In this document: one piece after another, positions 56,097 through 64,000 of the stretch
Numbering within the stretch: the first letter of the stretch is position 1
Layout of the letters: each line of letters starts with the position of its first letter
Assembly: GCF_024710485.1 (NCBI RefSeq)
Contig: NZ_JANJUQ010000023.1
Coordinates: 105,328 to 169,327, forward strand
Length of the DNA stretch: 64,000 nucleotides
Direction: 5' to 3'
DNA from: Flavobacterium sp.
Lineage (GTDB): Bacteria; Bacteroidota; Bacteroidia; Flavobacteriales; Flavobacteriaceae
Position numbers and translations under genes: made by a program
The notes under the pieces: generated by a model
The model's database searches: none
Told to the model about the DNA's origin: nothing
The model's input: the letters and a program-made list of their open reading frames with translations, nothing else

Positions 56097-56473
56097 GTCA
56101 TTCCCGCGCAGGCGGGAATCCATTGTTAATTATTCCAATTTTCAGAGAGATCTTTCCAATCTTTATTTTCTCCTTCAATCAAGTTTATTTTCCATTGACG
56201 ATTCCATTTTTTGAGTTGTTTTTCTCTATCAATGGCATCGTTTATATATTGGAATGTTTCATAATAAACTAACAATTTTACATCATATTTTGCTGTAAAA
56301 CAGTTTGGGTTTAGCTTTTTTTTGTGTTCATCAATTCTTCTTTCAATATTTTTTAGTTACGCCAATATATAACGTGCCATTCTTTTTGTTGGCTAAAATA
56401 TAAACATAGTATTGACGAAAGGACTGCATTCTAGCTGCTTTTATTTGTAGATTACCGCCTACGCGGGAATGAC
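56097..56473 (-). mobile_element. GIY-YIG nuclease cassette bounded by REP-like inverted repeats
   Basis: 377 bases. Ends are 56097-56119 and 56451-56473; on the outer strands both read GTCATTCCCGCG, then C or T, then AGGCGG, then G or T, then AAT, so 21 of 23 bases match. Inside is one nuclease pseudogene. It fills nearly the whole gap between DUF4286 (11 bases) and rsmA (13 bases). Mobility is inferred from the structure. Confidence 0.65.
56126..56429 (-). pseudogene. GIY-YIG nuclease, frameshifted
   Basis: About 100 codons starting MQSFRQYYVYILANKKNG. The GIY-YIG core is visible as YVYILA...GTLYIGVT; after the shift come ERRIDEHKKKLNPN with the conserved Arg, and DREKQLKKWNRQWK with the catalytic-type Glu, ending ENWNN. 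The frame breaks within a run of six Ts (56349-56354, six As in the sense strand); five As would restore a continuous frame from VTKN to IERR. The product would be a small one-domain nuclease of the UvrC/endonuclease-like family. It could be a genuine pseudogene or a homopolymer sequencing error. Confidence 0.8.
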
Positions 56474-56483
56474 AAAAACGGGG

Positions 56484-56795
56484 TTAATGGTCACTAATCA
56501 ATTCCAATTCCGTTCTGAATGCCAACATTTTATCGCCAAACAAACGAAGTCCTTCTTCGCGCAATCGTGGGGCATCTTCTTCGTAATAACTTTGGAGGGT
56601 TTCGCGGCTGTCGGTGGTGTATTGAATAGAATAGGTAGTACCGCCCATTTCTTCTTCCACCAAAACTTTAACCATGCGTGCCGCTGAAAATTTGCCGGTA
56701 GCCAACACGTCTTTGATGTGTTTTTCCTGCATCCATTGCATCCATTGGTCGTGCACGCTTTCGTGTATATTGATGGTAACGTTGTAAAGTATCAT
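56484..56795 (-). CDS. DUF4286 family protein
   Basis: 103 residues with no signal peptide. It matches DUF4286: MILYNVTINIHESVHDQWMQ, EEEMGGTTYSIQYTTDS and LRLFGDKMLAFRTELELI. A ferredoxin-like alpha/beta fold is plausible. It lies 77 bases after the TPR gene and before rsmA on the same strand, the GIY-YIG cassette being wedged between it and rsmA. Function unknown. Confidence 0.85.
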   Translation of the reverse strand: MILYNVTINIHESVHDQWMQWMQEKHIKDVLATGKFSAARMVKVLVEEEMGGTTYSIQYTTDSRETLQSYYEEDAPRLREEGLRLFGDKMLAFRTELELISDH

Positions 56796-56872
56796 GTGAA
56801 TGTAGATTTTTGAGTAACGATTTTAGATTTCAGATTAAATAATGATTTGCCAACTGTGACTGCGACTGAAAA

Positions 56873-58651
56873 CTATAAATTATTGTCCCCGCGCAGTTTT
56901 CGGTATTTGTTCCTTGAGTCGACAAAGTAAATGCTGTCCTCGTGTTTGAAAATGATTTCTTCATACAACGGTTTGGCTTTTTCTGCATCGTTTAGATTCA
57001 TATTGTAAATTTCGGCTGAATAGTACAGTGCTTCATCGCGGTAAATACAATCTGTATGGTTGTTCAGTAGGTTGGCGTAATAGTTTAAAGCTTGGGTATA
57101 ATCGCCCATTTTTTCATAGGTTTTTCCCAGGCGAAGCAAAGTCACCGGTTCAATGGTTTCGCCTTTGTGCTCTTTTAAAATGAGTTGGAACTGCGCTAAG
57201 GCTTCCGGTTTTTTATTTTGGTACAACAAGAAATCGGCACGTGCCAATTTTTTCAATGCCACTTGAGTCGAATCTTCCACGGTATTGTCACTGATGAGCA
57301 GGAACAAATCTAAAGCATCGTTGGCAATCAGTTGAGTGGAAGCTGATTTCAGTACTTTGAGTTGGTGCGAAGCCCATTCGAAATCACCTTTGTAATAGCT
57401 GGTTTTGGCCGTTTTGAGTTGCGCTTCTTGTCCGGTAACATCGCCGCTCATGTCTTCGCTGACTTGCGAATAATAAATTAACGCTTGGTTGAATTTTTCT
57501 TCAAACAAAAGAATATCCGCCAATTGCATTTTCAAATCGGCTATTTGGTAGCGGTTCACCGGCATTTCCATGGCATTTTTCAAAATGGTTTTGGCTTTTT
57601 CTGGATTGTTCAAATGGAATGCGGTAAAATCGGCCTCCAATTCTAGCAATTCTAAAGTGTACGGACTAACCCCGAATTCTTTGATTAGTTTGTCTAAAGT
57701 AGCCGTGATTTCGGGATAATCTTTTGCTGTGGCGCGCTCAATTTTCATGTCTAACAAATACGAATGCGCTTGGATGAGCAACTCCAAATCGTTGGTGTTT
57801 TCCAAAACAAAAGTCAGAATCTCCGAAGCTGAATCTTGGTCGTTGTCGCTGATGGCCATCTGTGCCAAGTTAACGATATTACTGAACGAATCCGGATTTC
57901 TTTTGTAAATGGCTTTTTGTTGGATAAAGGCCTTACCGTATTCTTTTTGTTGGACAAAAAACCAGCTCAAAAAGTCGTTCCAAAATACATCTTGCGTTTT
58001 TTGTGCGCGCAATAACAATGCTTTTTTTAAAGTATCGTTAAAATTGGCATCGGCATCTTCGGTCATAAAACGCGACAACTGATTTTGAATGATGGGTAAG
58101 TTTTGCGGATTTTGATAGGCTTCTAACAAATAGGTTTCTATCATCAAATCGGGTTCGCCTTTTTGACCGTAAATCACGGCCATTTGAAAGTTAAAGCTCA
58201 ATCTGGGATCGATTTCCAAAGCCGTTTTGTACGCTAAAAGGGCATAATCAAACAAGGCCTTTCGCTCGAAAATATAGGCAATCCCGTAGGCTTCAGGCGC
58301 ATTTTTTCTGATTTTAACTATGGCTTGATCGTAATATTTGTTGGCTTTTTCTTGGTTTTTTTGAAGTTGGTAGTTGTATCCTAGTTCCACCAATAACGTG
58401 CTTTGGCGGTATTTTTCTAAGCGCGCTTGTATGGCTTTTTCGGCTTTGTCGTACTGCTGTAATTGTTGGTAACATTCTACTACTCTTTGAAAGTAGTTGG
58501 TGTTGCCTTGTTGGCCTTTGAGTAGTTCTTCATAGCTTACCAAAGCCTTTTCAAATTCGCCACGGTCAAAGTAATTGTTGGCCAATTGTTCGTTTTGAGC
58601 CTGAGCCCAAATCGACAGTAAAAACAACAAAACAGTGAGTAATTTTTTCAT
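56873..58651 (-). CDS. Exported tetratricopeptide-repeat protein
   Basis: 592 residues with a signal peptide (MKKLLTVLLFLLSIWAQAQ). The whole mature part is helical with TPR-type pairs: ANNYFDRGEFEKALVSYEEL (about 24-43), YQQLQQYDKAEKAIQARLEK, KARNPD-like repeats in the middle and YEKMGDYTQALNYYANLL (about 520). Probably a periplasmic or outer-membrane scaffold. It sits between serS and DUF4286-rsmA-mgtE on the same strand; a hairpin after serS suggests separate transcription. Confidence 0.82.
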   Translation of the reverse strand: MKKLLTVLLFLLSIWAQAQNEQLANNYFDRGEFEKALVSYEELLKGQQGNTNYFQRVVECYQQLQQYDKAEKAIQARLEKYRQSTLLVELGYNYQLQKNQEKANKYYDQAIVKIRKNAPEAYGIAYIFERKALFDYALLAYKTALEIDPRLSFNFQMAVIYGQKGEPDLMIETYLLEAYQNPQNLPIIQNQLSRFMTEDADANFNDTLKKALLLRAQKTQDVFWNDFLSWFFVQQKEYGKAFIQQKAIYKRNPDSFSNIVNLAQMAISDNDQDSASEILTFVLENTNDLELLIQAHSYLLDMKIERATAKDYPEITATLDKLIKEFGVSPYTLELLELEADFTAFHLNNPEKAKTILKNAMEMPVNRYQIADLKMQLADILLFEEKFNQALIYYSQVSEDMSGDVTGQEAQLKTAKTSYYKGDFEWASHQLKVLKSASTQLIANDALDLFLLISDNTVEDSTQVALKKLARADFLLYQNKKPEALAQFQLILKEHKGETIEPVTLLRLGKTYEKMGDYTQALNYYANLLNNHTDCIYRDEALYYSAEIYNMNLNDAEKAKPLYEEIIFKHEDSIYFVDSRNKYRKLRGDNNL

Positions 58652-58665
58652 GACTACAGTAAAAC

Positions 58666-58712
58666 AACAATGTACTAAAGTAACACTTTTTGTGTTCGTT
58701 TAGTACATTGTT
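58666..58712 (-). terminator. Two-tier hairpin after serS
   Basis: AACAATGTACTAAA (58666-58679) and 58699-58712 are perfect 14-base arms; inside, AACAC (58682-58686) pairs with GTGTT (58692-58696) around TTTTT. It lies 19 bases after the serS stop. Confidence 0.7.
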
Positions 58713-58730
58713 TAGGTAAGTTTAACGCAA

Positions 58731-60002
58731 TTAGTTAATGATGTCAAAACCGGTGTACGGTCGCAACACTTCCGGAACAACAATACCTTCCGGAGTTTGA
58801 TAATTTTCTATAATACCCGCCAATACGCGTGGTAAAGCCAATGAGCTACCGTTTAAGGTATGTGCCAATTGGGTTTTGCCGTCTTTTCCTTTAAAGCGCA
58901 ATTTTAAACGATTGGCTTGGTAGGTTTCAAAATTTGACACCGAAGAAATTTCCAACCAACGGTCTTGTGCGGTTGAGAACACTTCAAAGTCGTAGGTCAT
59001 GGCTGAGGCAAATCCCATATCGCCGCCGCACAAACGCAAAATACGGTACGGTAATTTTAATTCTTTTAAAATCGATTTTACGTGTTCCACCATGCCGTCT
59101 AAGGCCTCGTAGGATGTATCAGGATGTTCAATGCGAACAATTTCTACTTTGTCAAATTGGTGCAAACGGTTCAAGCCGCGAACGTGCGCGCCCCAAGAAC
59201 CGGCTTCTCTTCGGAAACAAGGCGTATAACCCGTAGCCAAAATAGGCAGGTCTTTTTCTTGTAGAATCACATCGCGGTAAATGTTGGTTACCGGAACTTC
59301 GGCAGTAGGAATCAGGTACAAATCGTCTTTGGCATCGTGGTACATTTGACCTTCTTTGTCCGGCAATTGTCCGGTTCCGTAAGCCGAAGCTTCATTCACC
59401 ATGTGCGGCACTTGAAATTCTTGATACCCGGCTTCAGTGTTTTTGTCTAAGAAGTAGGAAATCAAAGCGCGTTGTAGTTTGGCGCCTTTGCCTTTGTACA
59501 CCGGAAATCCCGGAGCGGTGATTTTCGTTCCTAATTCGAAATCGATAATGTCGTATTTTTTGATCAAATCCCAATGCGGTAAAGCTCCTTCGTGCAATAC
59601 CGGAATCTCACCTTCCTGAAATACGTTTAGGTTGTCATCGGCCGATTTACCGTGCGGGACTAAATCGGCAGGCGTATTCGGCAACAAATACATTTTTTGC
59701 AACAACTCATTAGCATAACCGTCTAGTTTCTCCGATAATTCCTTGCTGGTTTCTTTGAGTTGACTTGTTTTTTGTTTTAAAATTTCGGCTTTGGCTTTTT
59801 CTCCGCTCTTCATCATTTCGCCTATGGCTGAGGAAAGTTTATTGGCTTCCGCCAAGGTATTGTCGAGGGCCACTTGAGTGCTTCTTCGGTTTTCATCTAA
59901 CTGTATGGCTTCTTCCACGATGGCGGTAGCATCCATATTTCTTTTGGCTAAAGCGGCCAGCACTTTTTCCTTATTTTCTCTGATGTAACTAATTTGTAAC
60001 AT
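58731..60002 (-). CDS. serS: Seryl-tRNA synthetase
   Basis: 423 residues from MLQISYIRENKEKVL. Class II synthetase with an N-terminal antiparallel coiled coil (about 28-100, ANKLSSAIGEMMKSGEKAKAE) that binds tRNA-Ser. Catalytic motifs: motif 2 in FRREAGSWGAHVRGLNRLHQF, and motif 3 near TLNGSSLALPRVLAGIIEN. The frame remains open upstream, but the extra 48 codons precede a TAAATTTG -7 box and lack family similarity. Confidence 0.96.
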   Translation of the reverse strand: MLQISYIRENKEKVLAALAKRNMDATAIVEEAIQLDENRRSTQVALDNTLAEANKLSSAIGEMMKSGEKAKAEILKQKTSQLKETSKELSEKLDGYANELLQKMYLLPNTPADLVPHGKSADDNLNVFQEGEIPVLHEGALPHWDLIKKYDIIDFELGTKITAPGFPVYKGKGAKLQRALISYFLDKNTEAGYQEFQVPHMVNEASAYGTGQLPDKEGQMYHDAKDDLYLIPTAEVPVTNIYRDVILQEKDLPILATGYTPCFRREAGSWGAHVRGLNRLHQFDKVEIVRIEHPDTSYEALDGMVEHVKSILKELKLPYRILRLCGGDMGFASAMTYDFEVFSTAQDRWLEISSVSNFETYQANRLKLRFKGKDGKTQLAHTLNGSSLALPRVLAGIIENYQTPEGIVVPEVLRPYTGFDIIN

Positions 60003-60025
60003 GACGGTTTTCTTTATTACGCCCG

Positions 60026-60033
60026 CAAATTTA
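60026..60033 (-). promoter_or_regulatory. serS -7 box
   Basis: TAAATTTG on the minus strand (60033-60026), giving a leader of about 17 bases and supporting the start at 60002. Confidence 0.5.
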
Positions 60034-60181
60034 ATGAAATGTTTGATAAAACCTTTGGGATGCTCAAAAACTTGCATAGGTAACCAAATTAGGGTCAAAG
60101 GAATACTAAACGGTTTTATCATTTGTTTGACTATGCTTAAGAGCAATTATTGTTATATTCGCAGCAATTCAATCGCTTACT

Positions 60182-62101
60182 ATGAGAAAACTCTACTTTT
60201 TACTGTTTTTTTTGACTATTACATCGATTTTTGCCCAAAGCGATGTTTTAGAAACCCAAACGATTGCGGAAATGGAAGGGAAATCGGCTTCAAGAACCTT
60301 AAATTTTCAAGCCAACGCCAATACGCTCAATTACGATGTAACCTATCACAAGTTAGAACTCACCGTAGACCCGGCGGTTTATTTTGTTAACGGAAAAGTA
60401 ACCACGACGTTTACGGCCTTAGACAATATGAATACTGTGACTTTTGATTTGGCTAATGAATTGGCAGTAACATCTGTAAAACAAGGAACAACTAACTTGA
60501 GTTTTGTACAAAACGGAAACAATGAGTTGGTCATTACTTTACCGACTACTTTAGCCACCGGAAGTTCAGCCACCGTAGAAATGGTTTACTCGGGAGCACC
60601 GCCGCAAAATGCTTTTGAAGCGTTTGCCATTAATGTGCATTCGGGAGCTGCCGGCATGTGGACCTTGTCTGAACCATATGGTGCTCGCGATTGGTGGCCT
60701 TGCAAGCAGGATTTGAGTGATAAAATCAACACTATCGATGTTTACATTACAGCCCCTAGTCAGTACGTAAGTGCAGCCAATGGGATGGAGCAATCTCAAG
60801 TGGTAAATGGTAACGGGACCAAAACAACTCATTTTCGACACACTTACCCGATTCCGGCCTATCTGATTGCCTTTGCGGTTACCAATTATCAAGTATACAC
60901 CCAAACCGCCGGAACTGCTCCGAATACTTTTCCGATTGTGAATTACATCTATCCCGAAAATTACAATTCGGCAGTGACTGCTGTGGCCCAAACTTTACCT
61001 ATCATGAATTTGTTCGAAACCTTATTCGAACCCTATCCGTTTCGTAATGAAAAGTACGGGCATGCGCAATTCGGTTGGGGCGGTGGCATGGAACACACCA
61101 CGGTATCGTTCATGGGAAATTTCAGTCGGGGATTAATTGCCCACGAATTGGCTCATCAATGGTTTGGCGATAAAATTACCTGCGGTACTTGGAAAGACAT
61201 TTGGCTCAATGAAGGATTTGCTACCTATTTATCGGCTTTGGTAATAGAAAATTTAGATGGGCCTAATGCGTTTGTGGCGCAAAAAGCGAGTATGGTTGAT
61301 TTTATTACTTCCAGTCCATCGGGGAATTTGTATTTAACCGATGCCCAATTGACCGATGTAGGCAGAATTTTCAGCAGTCGCTTAAGCTATAACAAAGGAG
61401 CGATGGTTTTGGAGATGTTGCGTTTTAAAATGGGTGATACTGCCTTTTTTCAAGCCTTGCAAAATTATTTAGCCGATCCAAATTTAGCTTATGATTATGC
61501 CGTTACTACCGATTTAAAAGCGCATTTAGAAGCGGTGTACGGACAAAGTTTAACGGAGTTTTTCAACGATTGGGTTTACAACCAAGGCTATCCTACGTAT
61601 AGTATAACGGCTCAAAATTGGGGTTCGGGTCAGGCGCGATTTGTAATCAATCAAACCCAATCGCATGCCTCGGTGAGCTTTTTTGAAATGCCGGTGCCGG
61701 TAAGAGTTTTTGGTTCGAACGGAGAAACGGCCGATTTGATTTTGAACAATACCGCCAACGGACAGGAGTTTATTGTGGATGTGCCGTTTGCCATCACCAA
61801 CGTGCAGTTCGATCCTGAATACCACTTGATTTCTCGAAATTCTAATGCTACTCTCAGCAGTGAAACATTTTCATTAAACCAAGCCATAGCTTTATATCCC
61901 AATCCGAGTAGTGCCGAATTACACCTTCAAATGCCTAACAATGTGATTTTGGAAAAAGTGACAGTATACAACAGTTTAGGGCAAAAAGTATTCGAAAATA
62001 CCGGTTTGGATTTCGAGATTAGCAGTTTATCAGCCGGAGTTCATTACCTTAGTATCCAAACTTCTGAAGGAACCTTTCATAAAAAATTCATAAAAAAATA
62101 A
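60182..62101 (+). CDS. Secreted M1 family aminopeptidase with T9SS signal
   Basis: 639 residues. Signal peptide ending SIFAQ; a beta-rich N-terminal domain (about 45-225: YDVTYHKLELTVDPAVYFVNG); the M1 catalytic domain with GGGMEHTTV (substrate-binding G-x-M-E-N-type motif, here ending H) and zinc site HELAHQWFGDK followed 18 residues later by NEGFATY; and a T9SS type A domain (ALYPNPSSAELHLQM to HKKFIKK). It lacks the long C-terminal ERAP-like domain of PepN. It probably trims peptides outside the cell. Terminator and rseP promoter overlap just after its stop. Confidence 0.92.
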   Translation: MRKLYFLLFFLTITSIFAQSDVLETQTIAEMEGKSASRTLNFQANANTLNYDVTYHKLELTVDPAVYFVNGKVTTTFTALDNMNTVTFDLANELAVTSVKQGTTNLSFVQNGNNELVITLPTTLATGSSATVEMVYSGAPPQNAFEAFAINVHSGAAGMWTLSEPYGARDWWPCKQDLSDKINTIDVYITAPSQYVSAANGMEQSQVVNGNGTKTTHFRHTYPIPAYLIAFAVTNYQVYTQTAGTAPNTFPIVNYIYPENYNSAVTAVAQTLPIMNLFETLFEPYPFRNEKYGHAQFGWGGGMEHTTVSFMGNFSRGLIAHELAHQWFGDKITCGTWKDIWLNEGFATYLSALVIENLDGPNAFVAQKASMVDFITSSPSGNLYLTDAQLTDVGRIFSSRLSYNKGAMVLEMLRFKMGDTAFFQALQNYLADPNLAYDYAVTTDLKAHLEAVYGQSLTEFFNDWVYNQGYPTYSITAQNWGSGQARFVINQTQSHASVSFFEMPVPVRVFGSNGETADLILNNTANGQEFIVDVPFAITNVQFDPEYHLISRNSNATLSSETFSLNQAIALYPNPSSAELHLQMPNNVILEKVTVYNSLGQKVFENTGLDFEISSLSAGVHYLSIQTSEGTFHKKFIKK

Positions 62102-62126
62102 CCAAAGACAAATAATGTGTACGGGA

Positions 62127-62149
62127 GTAAGGTGAAAACCTTACTTTTG
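62127..62149 (+). promoter_or_regulatory. Overlapping terminator and rseP promoter
   Basis: GTAAGGT (62127-62133), GAAA loop, ACCTTAC (62138-62144) then TTTT terminates the aminopeptidase gene. TACTTTTG (62142-62149), a full -7 match, shares its first bases with the hairpin's right arm. Confidence 0.6.
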
Positions 62150-62179
62150 TGCGTTTAAAAGAAATGACAGTTTAAAAAC

Positions 62180-63526
62180 ATGGAAATTGCAATCAAACTT
62201 TCTCAGTTCTTACTGAGTTTATCAATACTTATCATTTTACACGAATTAGGGCACTTTATTCCGGCCAAATTATTCAAAACCAGAGTCGAAAAGTTCTATT
62301 TGTTTTTCGATATCAAATATTCTCTACTCAAGAAGAAAATAGGGGAAACCGAGTACGGTATCGGATGGTTGCCTTTGGGCGGGTATGTGAAAATCTCGGG
62401 AATGATTGATGAAAGTATGGATACCGAGCAAATGGCACAAGAGCCGCAACCTTGGGAATTCCGCTCTAAACCGGCTTGGCAACGCTTAATCATCATGTTG
62501 GGCGGTGTCACGGTGAATTTTATTTTGGCCTTCATCATTTACATAGGGATGACCTTTTTCTACGGTGAAAAATACATCAATAACAACGATGTGAAAGATG
62601 GGATTTGGGTACAAAATCAAGAATTAGAAAAAGCCGGAATACAAACCGGAGATAAACTATTGGCCATCGATGGTAAGCCAATAACAAAATTTGATCCTTC
62701 GGTAAATATGGAGGTATTGATGGCTAAAACCGTTTTGGTAAACCGCAATGGTGAAGAGAAAACCATTACACTGCCAAATAATTTCATTGGAAAGTTTATC
62801 GACCAAGATAAAAAAGCTTTAATTGCTTTGAGAATGCCGTTTGTGGTTGGCGGTTTTGCCGACAATTCACCCAACAAAGAGCAACTGAAACCCAAAGATA
62901 TTTTAGTCTCGATGAATGGACAATCCTTGCGTTATTTCGATCAGGCCGGTCCGGCTTTTGCCGCCCATAAAGGGAAAAAAGTAGAAGCAGTTGTGTTGCG
63001 TGACGGTAAAGAAACTAAAGTAACCTTAGCCGTAAACAACAACGGAAAAATCGGAGTCGCCCCTGCTCAGATTACCGAGACGAATCTGGAAAAATTAGGC
63101 TATTACCAATTCAGTACCGAAACGTTTGGCTTTTTTGAATCCATTCCGGTTGGAATCAACAAAGGATTTGCCCAATTGGAAAATTATTGGAAGCAGTTAA
63201 AATTAATCTTCAATCCAAGCACCGGAGCTTATAAAGGTGTTGGTGGATTCCACGCTATTTACAATGTATTCCCGGATACTTGGAGTTGGGAAGCTTTTTG
63301 GAGTATTACAGCATTGTTGTCTATCATGTTAGGCGTAATGAATTTATTGCCGATTCCGGCCTTAGATGGTGGTCACGTGATGTTCTTATTATACGAAATG
63401 ATATCCGGTAAAAAACCAAGTGATAAGTTCATGGAAAAAGCGCAACTGGTTGGCTTTGTTTTACTTATTTCATTGTTGTTATTTGCTAACGGAAATGATA
63501 TTTACAAAGCCATAGTCGGCAAGTAA
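62180..63526 (+). CDS. rseP: RseP family site-2 metalloprotease
   Basis: 448 residues, membrane-embedded zinc protease (M50B) that cleaves anti-sigma factors or signal-peptide remnants within the membrane. First helix carries HELGHF (zinc His pair with Glu); the last membrane region has NLLPIPALDGGH. Two PDZ-like parts lie between (about 135-210 with EKAGIQTGDKLLAIDGKPI; 225-290 with NKEQLKPKDILVSMNGQSL). About four hydrophobic segments. No anti-sigma partner is adjacent; the upstream neighbour is the M1 peptidase and the next feature is tRNA-Asn. Confidence 0.94.
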   Translation: MEIAIKLSQFLLSLSILIILHELGHFIPAKLFKTRVEKFYLFFDIKYSLLKKKIGETEYGIGWLPLGGYVKISGMIDESMDTEQMAQEPQPWEFRSKPAWQRLIIMLGGVTVNFILAFIIYIGMTFFYGEKYINNNDVKDGIWVQNQELEKAGIQTGDKLLAIDGKPITKFDPSVNMEVLMAKTVLVNRNGEEKTITLPNNFIGKFIDQDKKALIALRMPFVVGGFADNSPNKEQLKPKDILVSMNGQSLRYFDQAGPAFAAHKGKKVEAVVLRDGKETKVTLAVNNNGKIGVAPAQITETNLEKLGYYQFSTETFGFFESIPVGINKGFAQLENYWKQLKLIFNPSTGAYKGVGGFHAIYNVFPDTWSWEAFWSITALLSIMLGVMNLLPIPALDGGHVMFLLYEMISGKKPSDKFMEKAQLVGFVLLISLLLFANGNDIYKAIVGK

Positions 63527-63553
63527 TTTTTTTTAAAATTTTATTCATTTTTA

Positions 63554-63584
63554 TTTGCAAAAAATAAAAATCGTTCTATCTTTG
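63554..63584 (+). promoter_or_regulatory. Consensus promoter of tRNA-Asn
   Basis: TTTG (63554-63557), 19 bases, TATCTTTG (63577-63584), 25 bases before the tRNA. Confidence 0.75.
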
Positions 63585-63609
63585 CAACCGCTTAAAAGAT
63601 ATAACATCT

Positions 63610-63683
63610 TCCTCCTTAGCTCAGTTGGTTAGAGCATCTGACTGTTAATCAGAGGGTCCTTGGTTCGAGCCCAAGAGGGGGAG
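63610..63683 (+). tRNA. tRNA-Asn (anticodon GTT)
   Basis: Acceptor TCCTCCT pairs with AGGGGGA (one wobble); D-arm AGCTCAGTTGGTTAGAGCA; anticodon stem TCTGA/TCAGA with loop CTGTTAA; T-arm CTTGG/CCAAG with TTCGAGC. Discriminator G, CCA not encoded. Confidence 0.96.
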
Positions 63684-63692
63684 CAACAACTG

Positions 63693-63725
63693 AAATCCAA
63701 TCTATTTATTTAGGTTGGATTTTTT
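63693..63725 (+). terminator. Terminator of tRNA-Asn
   Basis: AAATCCAATCT (63693-63703) pairs with AGGTTGGATTT (63712-63722), one wobble, followed by Ts. Confidence 0.82.
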
Positions 63726-63792
63726 GTTTTTACTCACTTCTCATCATTTTCATCAAGAATTCAATCTTACTAAATGCAAATTCCAGTGATAT

Positions 63793-64000
63793 TGACCACC
63801 TAATTCCAATTTAAAGTGACCACCTGATTCCAATTCAAAATGACCACCTAATTTCGGAGCAAAATGACCACCTAAACTTTTCATTAAAAACTACTTTTTT
63901 TCATGAGTTATTTTGTTAATCAAATATACTAAAATTGCTCTTTGTTAATTCCTTTTTTCTTTCTCATGGATTCGCCTTGTAATTCAATTCGATGTGATTG
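63793..64000 (-). mobile_element. IS21-type element end, continuing past the window
   Basis: Four copies of TGACCACC at 63793, 63817, 63841 and 63865, exactly 24 bases apart with ATTCCAATT-type spacers. Multiple direct repeats at the terminus are typical of IS21 transposase-binding sites. The istB reading frame (63929-64000) ends just inside. The exact outer boundary is not resolved: the element may extend a few bases left of 63793. Confidence 0.75.
63929..64000 (-). CDS. istB: IS21 transposition helper ATPase IstB, C-terminal end
   Basis: The last 23 codons are inside the window and run SHRIELQGESMRKKK, ending NKEQF and a TAG stop. R-I-E-L-x-G-E-S-M-R-K is the conserved IstB C-terminus. The rest of the gene, and presumably istA, lies beyond the right edge. 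IstB is the AAA+ protein that selects targets for IstA. Confidence 0.8.
   Translation of the reverse strand, partial: QSHRIELQGESMRKKKGINKEQF

Noticed and set aside
55305..56123. A longer rsmA beginning [11 protein letters not shown]
   Set aside because: The extra residues are encoded by the REP-like repeat at the cassette end; rsmA proteins begin close to KKHLGQHFL.

Overview
The window is a stretch of a Bacteroidota chromosome, almost certainly from Flavobacteriaceae and most likely Flavobacterium. The grounds are a gldH gene, four secreted proteins with type IX secretion (T9SS) C-terminal signals, a DUF4270 lipoprotein, an OlsF-like acyltransferase, and repeated matches to the Bacteroidota promoter (TTTG, about 19-21 bases, then TAnnTTTG). 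Sequence between genes is A+T-rich and Shine-Dalgarno sites are weak, so TAnnTTTG boxes were used to settle several starts.

Layout. 1-4.2 kb: OlsF-like lipid acyltransferase (cut by the window edge), exonuclease III, OmpA-type lipoprotein, Tas-type aldo-keto reductase. 4.2-8.0 kb: small exported proteins of one 'G[ST]W' family behind a modular lipoprotein with a GH19 lysozyme/chitinase domain, facing an XRE regulator across overlapping promoters. 8.5-17.9 kb: a long leftward block with L,D-transpeptidase-like protein, T9SS sugar dehydrogenase, AsmA-like/GT51 glycosyltransferase fusion, GldH, RadA, an esterase-fold protein, a flippase-like membrane protein, PanD and PanC. 18-27 kb: GT5 half-protein, DUF4270 lipoprotein, GlmS, a TonB receptor with its SGNH lipoprotein. 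27-29 kb: atpD and atpC without the rest of the ATP synthase genes. 29.3-34.8 kb: bioF, bioD, bioA and a ketoacyl synthase. 34.8-36.9 kb: satellite-like repeats around recX. 36.9-44.1 kb: a 2398-residue T9SS adhesin. 44-53 kb: cupin/JmjC protein, bioB, ribF, T9SS metalloprotease, pth, rplY, prs. 53.5-64 kb: a rearranged tRNA-Leu locus, mgtE, rsmA, DUF4286, TPR protein, serS, M1 aminopeptidase, rseP, tRNA-Asn and the end of an IS21-type element.

The most unusual content is in the repeats. An intact GxxExxY protein with a full PD-(D/E)XK nuclease signature lies in a 477-bp cassette bounded by inverted repeats, inserted between bioF and bioD so tightly that it supplies the bioF stop codon. Three nearby tracts (about 32.9-33.4, 34.8-35.2 and 35.8-36.5 kb) consist of ORF-less units that look like two such cassette ends joined; they form arrays in which two linker types alternate strictly. 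A second cassette with the same logic, a frameshifted GIY-YIG nuclease inside a different inverted repeat, interrupts the DUF4286-rsmA operon. I infer two independent families of nuclease-linked repeats that use operon junctions as insertion sites. Other odd structures are 65-bp tandem repeats that each begin with the tRNA-Leu 5' end, a degenerate 3' copy of the same tRNA, and heptanucleotide repeats inside the bioF and ketoacyl synthase reading frames.
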